Source: Nostoc parmelioides FACHB-3921 (GTDB lineage: Bacteria; Cyanobacteriota; Cyanobacteriia; Cyanobacteriales; Nostocaceae). From it: a stretch of 64,000 nt of DNA. Made by a program: the position numbers and the translations under genes. The stretch spans positions 1 to 64,000 of the forward strand of contig NZ_JACJQL010000003.1 in assembly GCF_014696625.1 (NCBI RefSeq). Direction: 5' to 3'. A model generated the notes under the pieces. The model saw only the letters and a list, made by a program, of their open reading frames with translations. It had not been told where the DNA came from and ran no database searches. Position 1 is the first letter of the stretch. Every line of letters starts with the position of its first letter. This document shows positions 28,319-37,279 of this stretch, piece by piece.

Positions 28319-29002
28319 CTACTCCTCAGTTCTGCGTCTGCGGCGTGGTTTATCTTGTCTGTCTGGGCGTAAACGGCTGCTAACTTCGTTAAAGAAATCC
28401 CTGCGTAGATAGGGATAATCGTTTACCCAGAGGTCGCGGCTGGGGATATACACATCACTAAATTCTTCGATTCTGCTTAGGTCAGGACGATTGGATAAGA
28501 CAATCATCTCAGCAATTTGACCACGGGCGATGGCTTTATGGAAAGGACGTAGGGGTGCTTCTAACTCGACACTAAATCCTGTGTCGTCGCCTACCTCAAT
28601 ATTGATCCGTTTTTCTCGGTTTTCGACAATTACCAATTCGCCTTTGCTGTTGACAGTTTCTTGTTTACCCATCAACTTATCTGTAATCCACCAATCCAAA
28701 ATGCGCCCACGGAAAAAGCCACTGTATTTGTAACGGCGGCATTTTGCATTCCTTAGGCTAGCCTGAAGTACGGGATACCACATCCAAAAAAAGGCGGCGA
28801 ATACTCCTAAGAAGAAGACGATAAGGCCAAACTCCAAGCGAAAAACTGACCTAATCAGGAGAATCACAACTACGGATACTACAGAAGCTAGCAGGCGTTG
28901 CAAAAAGTTGGAAAACTTTCCCCAGTAGTACTTATACTGCGGGCCAGTGGCAATTAAAGGAATTAGTTGTTCAAATTTCTGGCGAGTCAGTGGAACTAAC
29001 AT
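28319..29002 (-). CDS. Conserved cyanobacterial membrane protein
   Basis: A 227-residue protein with two transmembrane helices (LLASVVSVVVILLIRSVF, and FGLIVFFLGVFAAFFWMWYP, residues about 35-80), followed by a soluble domain of about 140 residues (LDWWITDKLMGKQE, EKRINIEVGDDTGF, YIPSRDLWVNDYPYLRRDF) and an Arg-rich tail. Relatives are often automatically called phosphate ABC transporter permease, but I see no permease signature. Function unknown. It ends convergent with cobH. Confidence 0.7.
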   Translation of the reverse strand: MLVPLTRQKFEQLIPLIATGPQYKYYWGKFSNFLQRLLASVVSVVVILLIRSVFRLEFGLIVFFLGVFAAFFWMWYPVLQASLRNAKCRRYKYSGFFRGRILDWWITDKLMGKQETVNSKGELVIVENREKRINIEVGDDTGFSVELEAPLRPFHKAIARGQIAEMIVLSNRPDLSRIEEFSDVYIPSRDLWVNDYPYLRRDFFNEVSSRLRPDRQDKPRRRRRTEE

Positions 29003-29027
29003 GAGTGGGGAATGGGGAGTTTGAAGT

Positions 29028-29864
29028 TTAAAGGATCTTTTCTAAACCATATACTAACGACTTTAGCTGTAAGACTTTGCGAATCGCAAGTAAAACTCCT
29101 GGCATATAGCAGGCGCGATCGCTTGTATCATGGCGTAATGTATAAATTTGTCCTGGTGCGCCAAAAATTACTTCTTGATGGGCTATTAGTCCGGGTAGGC
29201 GGACGCTATGAATTCTAATTCCTTCCCCGGCTAAACTACCTCTAGCTCCGGCTATTTTTTCTGTCTCTTCCACAATAGCAGAGTTAAAAGTTTTACCTAA
29301 TTCTGCTAGTAACTCGGCTGTCTGAATAGCTGTACCACTGGGTGCATCGGCTTTTTGATTGTGGTGCAGTTCGATAATTTCTACATGGTCAAAATATTGT
29401 GATGCGGTGACGGCTGCTTGTTGTAACAACACCATACCTATGGAGAAGTTAGGAATAATCAGACAGCCAGTGCTGGCTTTTTCGGCAAAATCAGCCAAAT
29501 TTTGAATTTGTGCTGGGCTTAATCCTGTAGTACCTACAACCGGACGAATGCCATAGGCGATCGCACTGCGTACATTATCATAAACTGAGTCAGGATGAGT
29601 AAAGTCTACTATGACCCCTGGAGGCCCCTGTCTTTCTCCTGCGACATAACCCAGCATTGGTTCTAGTTGGTTTGTGATGGGAACTTCTAGAGGTTCGCTT
29701 AAACCTGCTAATTCTCCTGCATCTTTACCTTGATGTTCTGGACTGCTGTCAATTGCACCCAATAAGTTTAAGTCTGGTGCTTGGGATACTGCTTTGACTA
29801 CTTCACGTCCCATTTTGCCAGCAGCACCATTGACAATAACTGGGATAGGAGCTTGATTTGTCAT
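29028..29864 (-). CDS. dapB: 4-hydroxy-tetrahydrodipicolinate reductase
   Basis: A 278-residue enzyme of lysine and peptidoglycan-precursor synthesis. It reduces the DapA product to tetrahydrodipicolinate with NAD(P)H. The N-terminal dinucleotide motif is [12 protein letters not shown]. The catalytic region [18 protein letters not shown] contains the active-site His pair and Lys. [12 protein letters not shown] is also typical. The start is ATG 29864. It stands 25 bp upstream of the membrane-protein gene on the same strand. Confidence 0.93.
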   Translation of the reverse strand: MTNQAPIPVIVNGAAGKMGREVVKAVSQAPDLNLLGAIDSSPEHQGKDAGELAGLSEPLEVPITNQLEPMLGYVAGERQGPPGVIVDFTHPDSVYDNVRSAIAYGIRPVVGTTGLSPAQIQNLADFAEKASTGCLIIPNFSIGMVLLQQAAVTASQYFDHVEIIELHHNQKADAPSGTAIQTAELLAELGKTFNSAIVEETEKIAGARGSLAGEGIRIHSVRLPGLIAHQEVIFGAPGQIYTLRHDTSDRACYMPGVLLAIRKVLQLKSLVYGLEKIL

Positions 29865-29942
29865 AACTCTTTCTGATTTTACCGATTACCAATCCCCACA
29901 GATATTATCAGTTTTTCCACGTAAATGATCTCAGCAATATAA

Positions 29943-30689
29943 TCAACCCAAGTAGGCTTTTTTCACGCGCTCATCATTAATTAAGTCGGATGCTGCACCT
30001 GATAAGGTAATAGAACCAGCTTCCAAAACATATCCTCTATCAGCGATTTGTAGGGCTAAATTAGCGTTCTGCTCTACAAGTAAAATAGTCACACCAGTAG
30101 CACGCAGATTTTCAATAATCGAGAATATTTCCTTAACTATCGCAGGCGCTAAACCCAAGCTAGGCTCATCTAAAAGCAAAAGTTGTGGTCTACTCATTAA
30201 AGCACGAGCGATCGCCAACATTTGCTGTTCTCCTCCACTGAGAGTTCCCGCTAGTTGATTTTGTCGTTGTGCCAACCTGGGAAATAACTCAAATTGTTGT
30301 TTAATATCGGCTTTAATCTCTGTTTGATTGGAGCGAATATACGCACCCAAGAGTAAATTATCTAAAATCGTTTGCTTGGCTAATACCCTCCGCCCTTCTG
30401 GACAATGGGCAATACCGAACTTCACAACTTCATGGGGTAGACGGCGAGTAATATTGCGTCCACTATAAATAATTTGCCCATTTTTAGGAGTAACTATCTT
30501 CGATATCGCCCTTAATGTTGTACTTTTACCTGCACCATTTGCACCAATTAATGTAACAACCTCACCTTTTTGAATAGTTAAATTAATCTTTTTCAGAGCT
30601 TGAATACCGCCATAGTTAACATCAAGTTCCTGAATTTCTAAAATTTTAAAATCTTGTCTATTTTTATATCGGCTTTCATCTGCGTTCAT
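29943..30689 (-). CDS. livF: Branched-chain/hydrophobic amino-acid ABC transporter ATPase (LivF type)
   Basis: An ABC ATPase with Walker A GANGAGKST, signature LSGGEQQML, Walker B LLLLDEPSLGL and the LivF-type end. The conserved part begins at ILEIQELDVNYGG. No normal start codon lies right before it. The nearest is ATG 30689, 17 codons upstream, inside a dispersed repeat (CCGATGAACGCAGATG), so the true N-terminus is uncertain; a frame open to 30761 adds a hydrophobic stretch unlike the family. It is the last gene of the liv cluster, separated from livG by a nuclease-gene remnant. Confidence 0.85.
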   Translation of the reverse strand: MNADESRYKNRQDFKILEIQELDVNYGGIQALKKINLTIQKGEVVTLIGANGAGKSTTLRAISKIVTPKNGQIIYSGRNITRRLPHEVVKFGIAHCPEGRRVLAKQTILDNLLLGAYIRSNQTEIKADIKQQFELFPRLAQRQNQLAGTLSGGEQQMLAIARALMSRPQLLLLDEPSLGLAPAIVKEIFSIIENLRATGVTILLVEQNANLALQIADRGYVLEAGSITLSGAASDLINDERVKKAYLG

Positions 30690-30842
30690 CGGCGGTTTAA
30701 ATCTAAAAATATTGAGCTTAACATAATATCTAACATACATTAATATTAGTGAATTAGTCATAGATATTTCCAGTTACGTGAAGTACATAAATAAGATTTT
30801 TTAACACAGAGGTACGCGGAGATTGGCCAATTTTATTAGCGG

Positions 30843-31208
30843 TGTACTAAGTATCTCAGCAGGTTAGTAAACGCTAGAGAATCATTGCTGGCATTTTTTG
30901 CTAGCTTTGTGTTAGAGACTCCTTTAGTACAGCAAATCATGAGGTGGGATATGGCAATATTGCGAGAATCGCCTTGGTATCAAGAAATCCTTGCTGAAGG
31001 TGAAAAACGTGGACTACAGCAGGGACTACAGCAGGGTATGCAACGTCAGTTAATACGGCTGTTAGAACGGCGTTTTGGTGAAATTCCTCAAGAGTTAACA
31101 GCAAGGCTAGAAGGGGAGACTGTAGAGCGATTAGAAAACCTGATGGATAGTGCGATCGCTGTTAGTTCATTAGCAGAATTTCAGCAGACTTATTCATTGC
31201 CCAAATAA
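30843..31208 (+). pseudogene. 5'-truncated Rpn/YhgA-like nuclease remnant
   Basis: An open frame from about 30840 encodes YLSRLVNARESLLAFFASFV and continues QIMRWDMAILRESPWYQEIL, EGEKRGLQQGLQQGM and LIRLLERRFGEIP. This is the C-terminal part of PD-(D/E)XK recombination-promoting nuclease/transposase (Rpn, DUF4351-type) proteins of cyanobacteria. A stop at 30837 and the absence of the upstream nuclease domain mark it as a remnant, although a TTG-initiated 107-residue peptide is possible at 30885. It lies antisense between livG and livF and overlaps the livG 3' end by 19 nt. Confidence 0.7.
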
Positions 31209-31969
31209 GCCTCAATTACAGCCGGATCATTCCTGACTACAGATGGTTCACCTAAAGCAATTAATTGTCCAAAATCTAATACAGCAATCCTGTCACACAA
31301 ACCCATGACTAGAGGTACGTGATGCTCAATTAAAATGATAGTTAAATTGAAGCGATCGCGGATCTCACGAATAAAATCACTCAATTGCTGTTTCTCACTG
31401 GGATTCATCCCCGCCGCAGGTTCATCGAGTAGTAATATTTGCGGTTCTAAGGCTAAAGCACGGGCAATTTCTAAGCGCCGTTGATCACCGTAGGCAAAGT
31501 TTCGGGATTTCTCTTGGGCGCGATCGCTCAATCCCACCATCTCTAATAATTCTAAAGCTTTCTCTCTACTGCGAGCTTCTTCTTTAGGTGCTGGTGGTAA
31601 TCCTAAAACACCTGTAAATATAGTACTTTTAGTATGTAAATGACGGGCAATTATCACATTTTCGAGTGCCGATAATTCCCCAAACAAGCGAATATTTTGG
31701 AATGTCCGCGCAATCCCCAAACTAGCAATTTCATGAGGACGTAGTTGAGCAATTGCTTTATTTTGATAAATTAATTCACCACTGGAAAGTGGAATTAAAG
31801 CTGTAATTAAATTAAACAGTGTAGTTTTACCTGCACCATTAGGCCCTATCAAACCAAAAATTTCATAGTGATTAACTGTAAAAGATACATTATTTACCGC
31901 TACTAAACCACCAAAGCGGCGTGTGAGTGACTTTGCTTCTAATATAACTCTACTTTTATCTAGGCTCAT
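31190..31969 (-). CDS. livG: Branched-chain/hydrophobic amino-acid ABC transporter ATPase (LivG type)
   Basis: A 259-residue ATPase: Walker A GPNGAGKTT, QNIRLF region after the Q-loop typical of LivG, signature-like YGDQRRLEI, Walker B LLLDEPAAGMNPSE, and the H-loop IEHHVPLVM. It energises uptake together with LivF. Its ATG overlaps the livM stop by 4 nt, indicating coupling. Its last codons overlap the antisense nuclease remnant. Confidence 0.92.
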   Translation of the reverse strand: MSLDKSRVILEAKSLTRRFGGLVAVNNVSFTVNHYEIFGLIGPNGAGKTTLFNLITALIPLSSGELIYQNKAIAQLRPHEIASLGIARTFQNIRLFGELSALENVIIARHLHTKSTIFTGVLGLPPAPKEEARSREKALELLEMVGLSDRAQEKSRNFAYGDQRRLEIARALALEPQILLLDEPAAGMNPSEKQQLSDFIREIRDRFNLTIILIEHHVPLVMGLCDRIAVLDFGQLIALGEPSVVRNDPAVIEAYLGNE

Positions 31970-32892
31970 CTATTTTTAGGCTTACCGAATTTAAAAATAT
32001 CTGGAGTTACCAAACCTTGGGGGAAGAAAATAGTACCTATAACTATTAACAACCCAAAAATAATTAACCTACCGTCCCGGAGAAATTGAGCTAACCAAGT
32101 AGGGAAGCCACCTGTATCAGCTAGTCCGCGTAAAACCTCTGGTAAAGCTGTAAATACCATACCGCCAACAACTGAACCTAAAAAGGTTCTGGAACCGCCA
32201 ATTAAAACAAAAGTGAGGTAGATAATACTAGCATCAAATGTCCCTTGTCTGGCATTCCAAGTATTAAGAAAATGCGCGCTAATTACACCCACAATACCAG
32301 CAAGCATAGCCCCTAAAGTAAATGCTAAAACTTTGTAATAAGTGGGATTAATCCCCATCGCCCCGGCTGCTAATTCATCTTCACGAATGGCAGTAAAAGC
32401 TCTACCTACTCGCACCCGTTCTAAACGGTAAAATAGCACCATACTAATTAATAGTAGTGGCAAAGCAATCCATAAATATTCGATTGGTGTTTGGAAGGGT
32501 TGAGGGATACCAAAAATGCCGACAGCACCCCCTGTAATATCTAAGTTTAAGGAGAGAACGCGTAAAACTTCCACAAAAGCGATAGTAGCGATCGCCAAAT
32601 AAATTCCCCGCAAGCGTAAAGCTGGAATGCCGACAGCTATCCCCAATAAACCAGAGACGACAGCAGCAATTAACATCTCCAATAAAAGTAGCGGTATAGG
32701 AAATGAATTACTGTTAGTTTGAAAAACTTTGGTTGATAAAATCGCGGCAATATAACCACCTAAAGCATAAAATCCAGGGCTTGCTAAAGATAATTGCCCA
32801 GCCATAAGAGGTAAGTAAAGTGATAATCCCAGTAGCGCCCCCAACACCATAGAGACAATAAGAGAACCATAGGTGGATAAAAATTCAGCCAT
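31966..32892 (-). CDS. livM: Branched-chain/hydrophobic amino-acid ABC transporter permease (LivM type)
   Basis: A 308-residue membrane protein with about nine hydrophobic helices. Family signatures are LYLPLMAGQLSLASPGFYALGG (read in two parts: LYLPLMAGQLSLA and SPGFYALGGY), the GIYLAIATIAF segment and the cytoplasmic loop VGRAFTAIREDELAAGAMGI that contacts the ATPases. It pairs with LivH to form the channel. livG follows with a 4-nt overlap. A Uma2-family gene separates it from livH. Confidence 0.92.
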   Translation of the reverse strand: MAEFLSTYGSLIVSMVLGALLGLSLYLPLMAGQLSLASPGFYALGGYIAAILSTKVFQTNSNSFPIPLLLLEMLIAAVVSGLLGIAVGIPALRLRGIYLAIATIAFVEVLRVLSLNLDITGGAVGIFGIPQPFQTPIEYLWIALPLLLISMVLFYRLERVRVGRAFTAIREDELAAGAMGINPTYYKVLAFTLGAMLAGIVGVISAHFLNTWNARQGTFDASIIYLTFVLIGGSRTFLGSVVGGMVFTALPEVLRGLADTGGFPTWLAQFLRDGRLIIFGLLIVIGTIFFPQGLVTPDIFKFGKPKNR

Positions 32893-32914
32893 TTTAAATT
32901 GCTTTTATAAAACT

Positions 32915-33517
32915 TTAAGCTGTTAATATTTGCTCTGCGGTTAATGTTAGTTCAGGAAAGGTTTTTGATATAATACGCTCAGAACCTTTAAAAGATGTGC
33001 GCTCATAGTTGCCACTACTATTTAATAGAAAGACAAATACAGTCGGCTCTTTTGGTGTTCCTAAATATTTTCTATCTCCAATTGCCAAATAATCCACAAT
33101 CCAATATTCTTGAATACCTAATCTTTGATATTCATCCAACTTATCAATATAGTCATCTTCCCAATTAGTTGATGTCACTTCTACAGCCAATTGAATGGGT
33201 TGCTCAAGTGCAGAATAGGCTGAACGATTTGACCGCCATAAATCCCTATCAATTACACTAACATCCGGTTTGCGCCCTTGTTCTATGCCATCAGCCGTTG
33301 TAGTTCTAAAAACGGCTGTATTCTTGACGACATAATTCAAATTAAGACTTTTAATTTGCTCTTTAAAAGAGTCAGCTATAAAGTCAGCGACATCATCATG
33401 ATTTATAGTTGAACGCACTTCTATAATTTCTCCATCTACAAGTTCATAAAAACCTTCCTCTGGACATTTATCGAGAAATTGATCAAAGGTTAATTTTTGT
33501 CCTGCGATTGCTGTCAT
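32915..33517 (-). CDS. Uma2-family (DUF820) putative endonuclease
   Basis: A 200-residue protein of the PD-(D/E)XK fold that is greatly expanded in cyanobacteria. Recognisable parts are LTFDQFLDKCPEEGFYELVD at the N-terminus (ELVDGEIIE), GRKPDVSVI (catalytic Asp region), LAVEVTSTNWEDDYIDK (the ExK-type motif has shifted residues) and GIQEYWIVDY. The role is unknown; such genes are often mobile. It sits in the liv operon between livH and livM in the same direction, with 11 and 22 nt gaps, so it is probably co-transcribed. Confidence 0.85.
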   Translation of the reverse strand: MTAIAGQKLTFDQFLDKCPEEGFYELVDGEIIEVRSTINHDDVADFIADSFKEQIKSLNLNYVVKNTAVFRTTTADGIEQGRKPDVSVIDRDLWRSNRSAYSALEQPIQLAVEVTSTNWEDDYIDKLDEYQRLGIQEYWIVDYLAIGDRKYLGTPKEPTVFVFLLNSSGNYERTSFKGSERIISKTFPELTLTAEQILTA

Positions 33518-33528
33518 GGCTTGTTACC

Positions 33529-34479
33529 TCAGACTTTCTGAATAAACCGACGACCTAATAATCCTTGGGGTCTAACTAATAGCATGATAAACAAAATGCC
33601 GAAAGCTACAGCGTCTTTATAACCAGAGTAATCAGAGGGAACCAGCGCCTCAACCACGCCAATCAGTAAACCTCCCAGCACTGCGCCAGGAATGCTACCT
33701 AAGCCACCCAAAACAATCACCGCTAAACCCCGTAACCCAAAGCCAATCCCAAAATAAGGGCCTGCAATGCTTACACTAGAGGCGACTAGAGTTCCCGCCA
33801 AGCCAGCGAGAAAACTGCTGATAAAAAAAGTTAAGACAATAAAGCGATCGCTATTGATACCTAATAAACTAGCAGTAGTGGCATCTTCAGCGATCGCCTG
33901 CATCGCTTTACCATATTTAGTTCGATTAATAAAATAGGTAAGAATCGCCACAATTACGACTGATACAGTAAAAATTACCACCTGTACGCTGCGAATAGGA
34001 ATGGGCTTTTCCAAAGTTCCAAAGTTAAAGGCTGGGGGTAAATTCCCAAAAGTATTTGCCGGAAATGTATAACTTTCTGCACCTACTAAATATTGAATTA
34101 GGTTCACAATTACCACTGCTACCCCTAAGCTGGAAACCACGGTTAGTAAGGTGTCAGATCCTTTTTTTCGCAAAGGTTGAAAAGCAATTCTTTCCATTGC
34201 TACTCCCACTAAACCGGCTAAACTACTGCCAATAATCAATGCCATAGCAAATGGTAATTGTATCGGCAGAGTAGCGTTAGCCAGCAAACCATTAAACCCA
34301 AACCTACCACCCATAAGAGCATAAGTAAAATATGCTCCCAGAGTAAAAATTGCTCCATGTGCTAAGTTAATAATTCCCAAAATGGAATACACCAATGTAT
34401 AACCTAAGGCAAAAATTGCATAAACACTGCCGATAGATAACCCATTCAATAATTGTTGTAAAAATACACTAATATCCAT
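33529..34479 (-). CDS. livH: Branched-chain/hydrophobic amino-acid ABC transporter permease (LivH type)
   Basis: A 316-residue permease with about eight helices. Signatures are LLNGLSIGSVYAIFALGYTL, INLAHGAIFTLGAY, the cytoplasmic loop YGKAMQAIAEDATTASLLGI and GLGSIPGAVLGGLLIG. It forms the heterodimeric channel with LivM. Heptamer tracts of the TTGTCAG type lie between it and livK (34486-34528). The start is ATG 34479. Confidence 0.92.
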   Translation of the reverse strand: MDISVFLQQLLNGLSIGSVYAIFALGYTLVYSILGIINLAHGAIFTLGAYFTYALMGGRFGFNGLLANATLPIQLPFAMALIIGSSLAGLVGVAMERIAFQPLRKKGSDTLLTVVSSLGVAVVIVNLIQYLVGAESYTFPANTFGNLPPAFNFGTLEKPIPIRSVQVVIFTVSVVIVAILTYFINRTKYGKAMQAIAEDATTASLLGINSDRFIVLTFFISSFLAGLAGTLVASSVSIAGPYFGIGFGLRGLAVIVLGGLGSIPGAVLGGLLIGVVEALVPSDYSGYKDAVAFGILFIMLLVRPQGLLGRRFIQKV

Positions 34480-34485
34480 TTAAGT

Positions 34486-34528
34486 TTGTCATTAGTCAGT
34501 TGTCAGTTGTCATTAGTCAACAGTCCAT
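34486..34528. repeat. TTGTCAG-type short repeat tract between livK and livH
   Basis: Contains AGTCAGTTGTCAGTTGTCAT and a following TAGTCAACAGTCC, i.e. TTGTCAG and CAACAGT-like heptamers known as STRR units in heterocystous cyanobacteria. Confidence 0.65.
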
Positions 34529-34577
34529 AGTGATTATTTACTTCCCCTACTTTTTCCCTTCCTCTACTCTCAATTTT

Positions 34578-35828
34578 CTATTTCAAAAATGTAAATTTAC
34601 CTTGACTACCATCCTTTTCCATTTTAATTTGAGCTACATAAAAATCTTGTTGTACAACTTCACCAATTGGTGTAAAACTAATTTCTCCTAATGGTGTATT
34701 GTATTTACCTGTTAGTAGCTGTTTGTTCAATTCTGTACGTAACTCTGGTAACTGTATTTTATTAACTTTGTTTCTGGTATCTAATGCTTTGAGAGATTCT
34801 ACATATACTTGTACTGCGGCAAAAGCTTGAGCGCTAAATTGGGGCGGTTCTTTCTTATATTGATTAACGTAGGCTTGGCGAAATGCCTGATTAATTTCAC
34901 CCGTATATTCTGGACTATAAGCTTGAGCAATTAACACACCATCACAAAGTGCTTTACAAACTGCGAAAACATTTGAGGTATTTAAACCATTACCACCAAT
35001 AATTGCACCTTGATAACCCAATTCACGCAACTGCCTGACTAAGTTTCCACCATCGGCAGCTAGTCCAGAAATAATCACCAAATCAGGTTTTAAATTAATC
35101 GCATTAGTCGCCTGGGATTGAAAGTCAGTGTCGGTAGTTTGGAATTTTTGTACTGTTACTAATTCCAGCCCTTGCTCCTTAACAGTTTGTTGAAAAATTT
35201 CGGTTTCTGATTTGCTAAAAGCATCATTTTGAGCGAAGAAAACCGCGACTTTTTTAATGTTGGGATTTTGCTTAAGTGCAGCTTTGACTGAATTGGGTGC
35301 AACTACAGAAACAGGTGCAGAAACTCGCGCCACATAATCACCGATTTCTGGTATGCCTTTTGCTGTATTTGATGGCCCAATAACTGGGACTTTTGCTCTT
35401 TCAGCAATAGGATTAGCACTAAAGGCTTGTTGGGATAATGTAGGCCCCACAATACCTACGACTTTATCTTTATTAATGAGAGTTTGAAAAGCATTAATTG
35501 TTCCAGCTTCATCACCAGCTGTATCTTGAAAAATTAGTTTAATTGGAGTACCGTTAACTCCACCTTTATCATTGAAATACTTTTCAGCAATTTTAGCTCC
35601 AGCGACTTGTTCTTGACCAAGTAGAGCTACATTACTAGTTTGTGCTAGGGCGATGCCAATGGGAATAGTATTGTTATCGCCTGTTGTGGTAACGTTTGTT
35701 GTAGTATTGGTTGTGTTATTTGGAGAATTGTTAGTCGAATTTGTATCTGTGTTAGCACCACCACAAGCTGCCAGAAAAAAAGTACAAGCAGAGAATAATG
35801 CTGTGGTATATGCAAAAGTTATTTTCAT
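34578..35828 (-). CDS. livK: Branched-chain/hydrophobic amino-acid binding lipoprotein
   Basis: A 416-residue periplasmic substrate-binding protein from ATG 35828. The signal sequence ends in the lipobox LAAC, followed by an Asn/Thr-rich tether. The type-1 periplasmic-binding fold is clear: IPIGIALAQTSNVALLGQEQ, KVVGIVGPTLSQQAF, PVIGPSNTAKG and LVIISGLAADGGNLVRQLRE. It delivers amino acids to LivH/LivM. It is the first gene of the cluster. Substrate range cannot be told from sequence; Anabaena N-I and N-II type neutral amino-acid permeases belong to this family. Confidence 0.9.
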   Translation of the reverse strand: MKITFAYTTALFSACTFFLAACGGANTDTNSTNNSPNNTTNTTTNVTTTGDNNTIPIGIALAQTSNVALLGQEQVAGAKIAEKYFNDKGGVNGTPIKLIFQDTAGDEAGTINAFQTLINKDKVVGIVGPTLSQQAFSANPIAERAKVPVIGPSNTAKGIPEIGDYVARVSAPVSVVAPNSVKAALKQNPNIKKVAVFFAQNDAFSKSETEIFQQTVKEQGLELVTVQKFQTTDTDFQSQATNAINLKPDLVIISGLAADGGNLVRQLRELGYQGAIIGGNGLNTSNVFAVCKALCDGVLIAQAYSPEYTGEINQAFRQAYVNQYKKEPPQFSAQAFAAVQVYVESLKALDTRNKVNKIQLPELRTELNKQLLTGKYNTPLGEISFTPIGEVVQQDFYVAQIKMEKDGSQGKFTFLK

Positions 35829-36044
35829 TTTTGTGTTGATATAAAACAATTTACGAGAGTTTTATTAAATCATCTTTCTCCTTTGGGAGAAAGTACTTTC
35901 TGAACTGTTATTAACAATACAGGATCAGAATATCTTTTCGCTATGCTCTTTTCTCTAGTCCCTAAAAATATAAATGTATAGATAAAATCGATATTTCTTT
36001 CATACTGATGTAACCTAGCAATCTGGGATTTTTTTAGTAATTTT

Positions 36045-36058
36045 GTACTATAATATAC
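36045..36058 (+). promoter_or_regulatory. Candidate -10 region (TATAAT) upstream of 36103
   Basis: TATAAT at 36049-36054 lies about 50 nt before the ATG of the next gene. The surrounding GTA-N8-TAC matches the NtcA half-site pattern but overlaps the -10, so it is more likely coincidence. No good -35 is seen. Confidence 0.35.
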
Positions 36059-36102
36059 TGGTATTCAAAAGCTGAAATACAAGTTTTCTATCGAACTACT
36101 GT

Positions 36103-36444
36103 ATGCTGAATGACGGCAAAAAATCCTTAATAAACCAAGCTAACGCTCTTTATCGACATGGTGACGTTTTGCTTAGGCGGATTAATAGCATTCCCAATGC
36201 TGCCCAAAAACGAGTAGGTACAACTCTGGCTCATGGTGAAGTGACAGGACATAGCCATCGCATACGGGAATCTCATGGTGTGCAGGTGTGGGTATATGGT
36301 AGCGAGATGTTTCTAGAAGTTAAACAAGCCAGTGCTACCTTGATTCATGAAGAACATCGAGCAATTGAATTACCCCAAGGGCTGTACCGCGTTTGGAGAC
36401 AACGGGAATACCGTCCTGATGCTTACGTGGAGGTAGAAGATTAA
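36103..36444 (+). CDS. Conserved hypothetical protein, partner of DUF6745-like gene
   Basis: A 113-residue protein. Motifs LYRHGDVLLRRI, HGEVTGHSHRI and HEEHRAIELPQGLYRVWRQREY give a compact beta-rich, His-rich sequence, with four His in the middle suggesting metal binding (inference). The stop codon overlaps the start of the next gene by 1 nt, so the two are an operon. This pair is seen in varied bacteria in my recollection, with no assigned function. Confidence 0.7.
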   Translation: MLNDGKKSLINQANALYRHGDVLLRRINSIPNAAQKRVGTTLAHGEVTGHSHRIRESHGVQVWVYGSEMFLEVKQASATLIHEEHRAIELPQGLYRVWRQREYRPDAYVEVED

Positions 36445-37142
36445 TGCTGAACATGATGTCAGGGGGGCGTATCCCGAAGAAGCGATCGCCACAACATCCC
36501 CAGGAAAATCATCAGCCTGTATCGCCTCAACTGGGGCGAAAACTCATCCTTGAACACCGTGCATGGGAGGGGATACGCGTTTTAGGGCATCTGGATTTAA
36601 GCGGTGCGACAGAACTTGGCAATTTACCAGAAAATCTCACCTGTGAAAGTCTAGATATTAGTGGCTGTGTGAACTTAGTCAATCTTCCCCCAGGTCTTCA
36701 TGTCACCCGTTGGATTGAGTTGGCTGGAAGTGGAATTAAAAGTTTAGGCTTGGGACATGGTTTCGTGTTGCGCTGGCGAGGTGTAGAGGTAAGCGATTAC
36801 ATAGCCTTTGAATCTCAGTCCATCACCGGGCAAGATATCCTCAAAATAGAGAACGTTGAATTACGGCGAGTGCTAATTGAGCGTCTGGGATACGAAACAT
36901 TTTTGCAGCAAGTGGGGGGATTAGTACGCGATCGCGACAAAGATGCTGGCGGGGAACGTCAACTAGTCTACATTCCCTTTGAAGATGATGAAGCTCTCAT
37001 GGTCTTAAAGGTCACTTGTCCCTCCACAGGACACATTCACATCCTGCGCGTCCCTCCCCAGATGCAGAGTTGCCATCAAGCAGCAGCCTGGGTGGCTGGT
37101 TTTGACAACCCAGACGACTATCATCCCCTGATAGAGGCTTGA
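36444..37142 (+). CDS. DUF6745-like / leucine-rich-repeat-like protein
   Basis: A 232-residue protein. Residues 45-100 hold short LRR-like units (LGHLDLSGATELGNLPENLT, SLDISGCVNLVNLPPGL, WIELAGSGIKSL). The C-terminal 130 residues (QSITGQDILKIENVELRRVL, ERLGYETFLQQVGG, then VTCPSTGHIHILRVPP) resemble the DUF6745 region. Function unknown. It is translationally coupled to the preceding small gene. Alternative starts are the ATGs at 36453 and 36456. An AGACGCGAT hairpin follows the stop by 12 nt. Confidence 0.65.
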   Translation: MLNMMSGGRIPKKRSPQHPQENHQPVSPQLGRKLILEHRAWEGIRVLGHLDLSGATELGNLPENLTCESLDISGCVNLVNLPPGLHVTRWIELAGSGIKSLGLGHGFVLRWRGVEVSDYIAFESQSITGQDILKIENVELRRVLIERLGYETFLQQVGGLVRDRDKDAGGERQLVYIPFEDDEALMVLKVTCPSTGHIHILRVPPQMQSCHQAAAWVAGFDNPDDYHPLIEA

Positions 37143-37153
37143 TTGGGTGAAAA

Positions 37154-37173
37154 AGACGCGATTTATCGCGTCT
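37154..37173. repeat. AGACGCGAT hairpin, copy 3
   Basis: AGACGCGAT-TT-ATCGCGTCT, followed by TCTCTACAGTTGGTTTATTT and further similarity to the copy at 27455. It lies between convergent genes and may serve as a terminator. Confidence 0.7.
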
Positions 37174-37279
37174 CTACAGTTGGTTTATTTGTCGCTTTCT
37201 TTCTGCAAATTGGTATCAAAAACAGCTTGTATTAACCAATAAACTAATTAGCCAAACTTGATATTACACCCCTAAATCC

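Noticed and set aside
36045..36058. GTA-N8-TAC as an NtcA activator site
   Set aside because: It coincides with TATAAT at the -10 position rather than near -41, so activation in the usual way is unlikely; base composition makes chance matches common.
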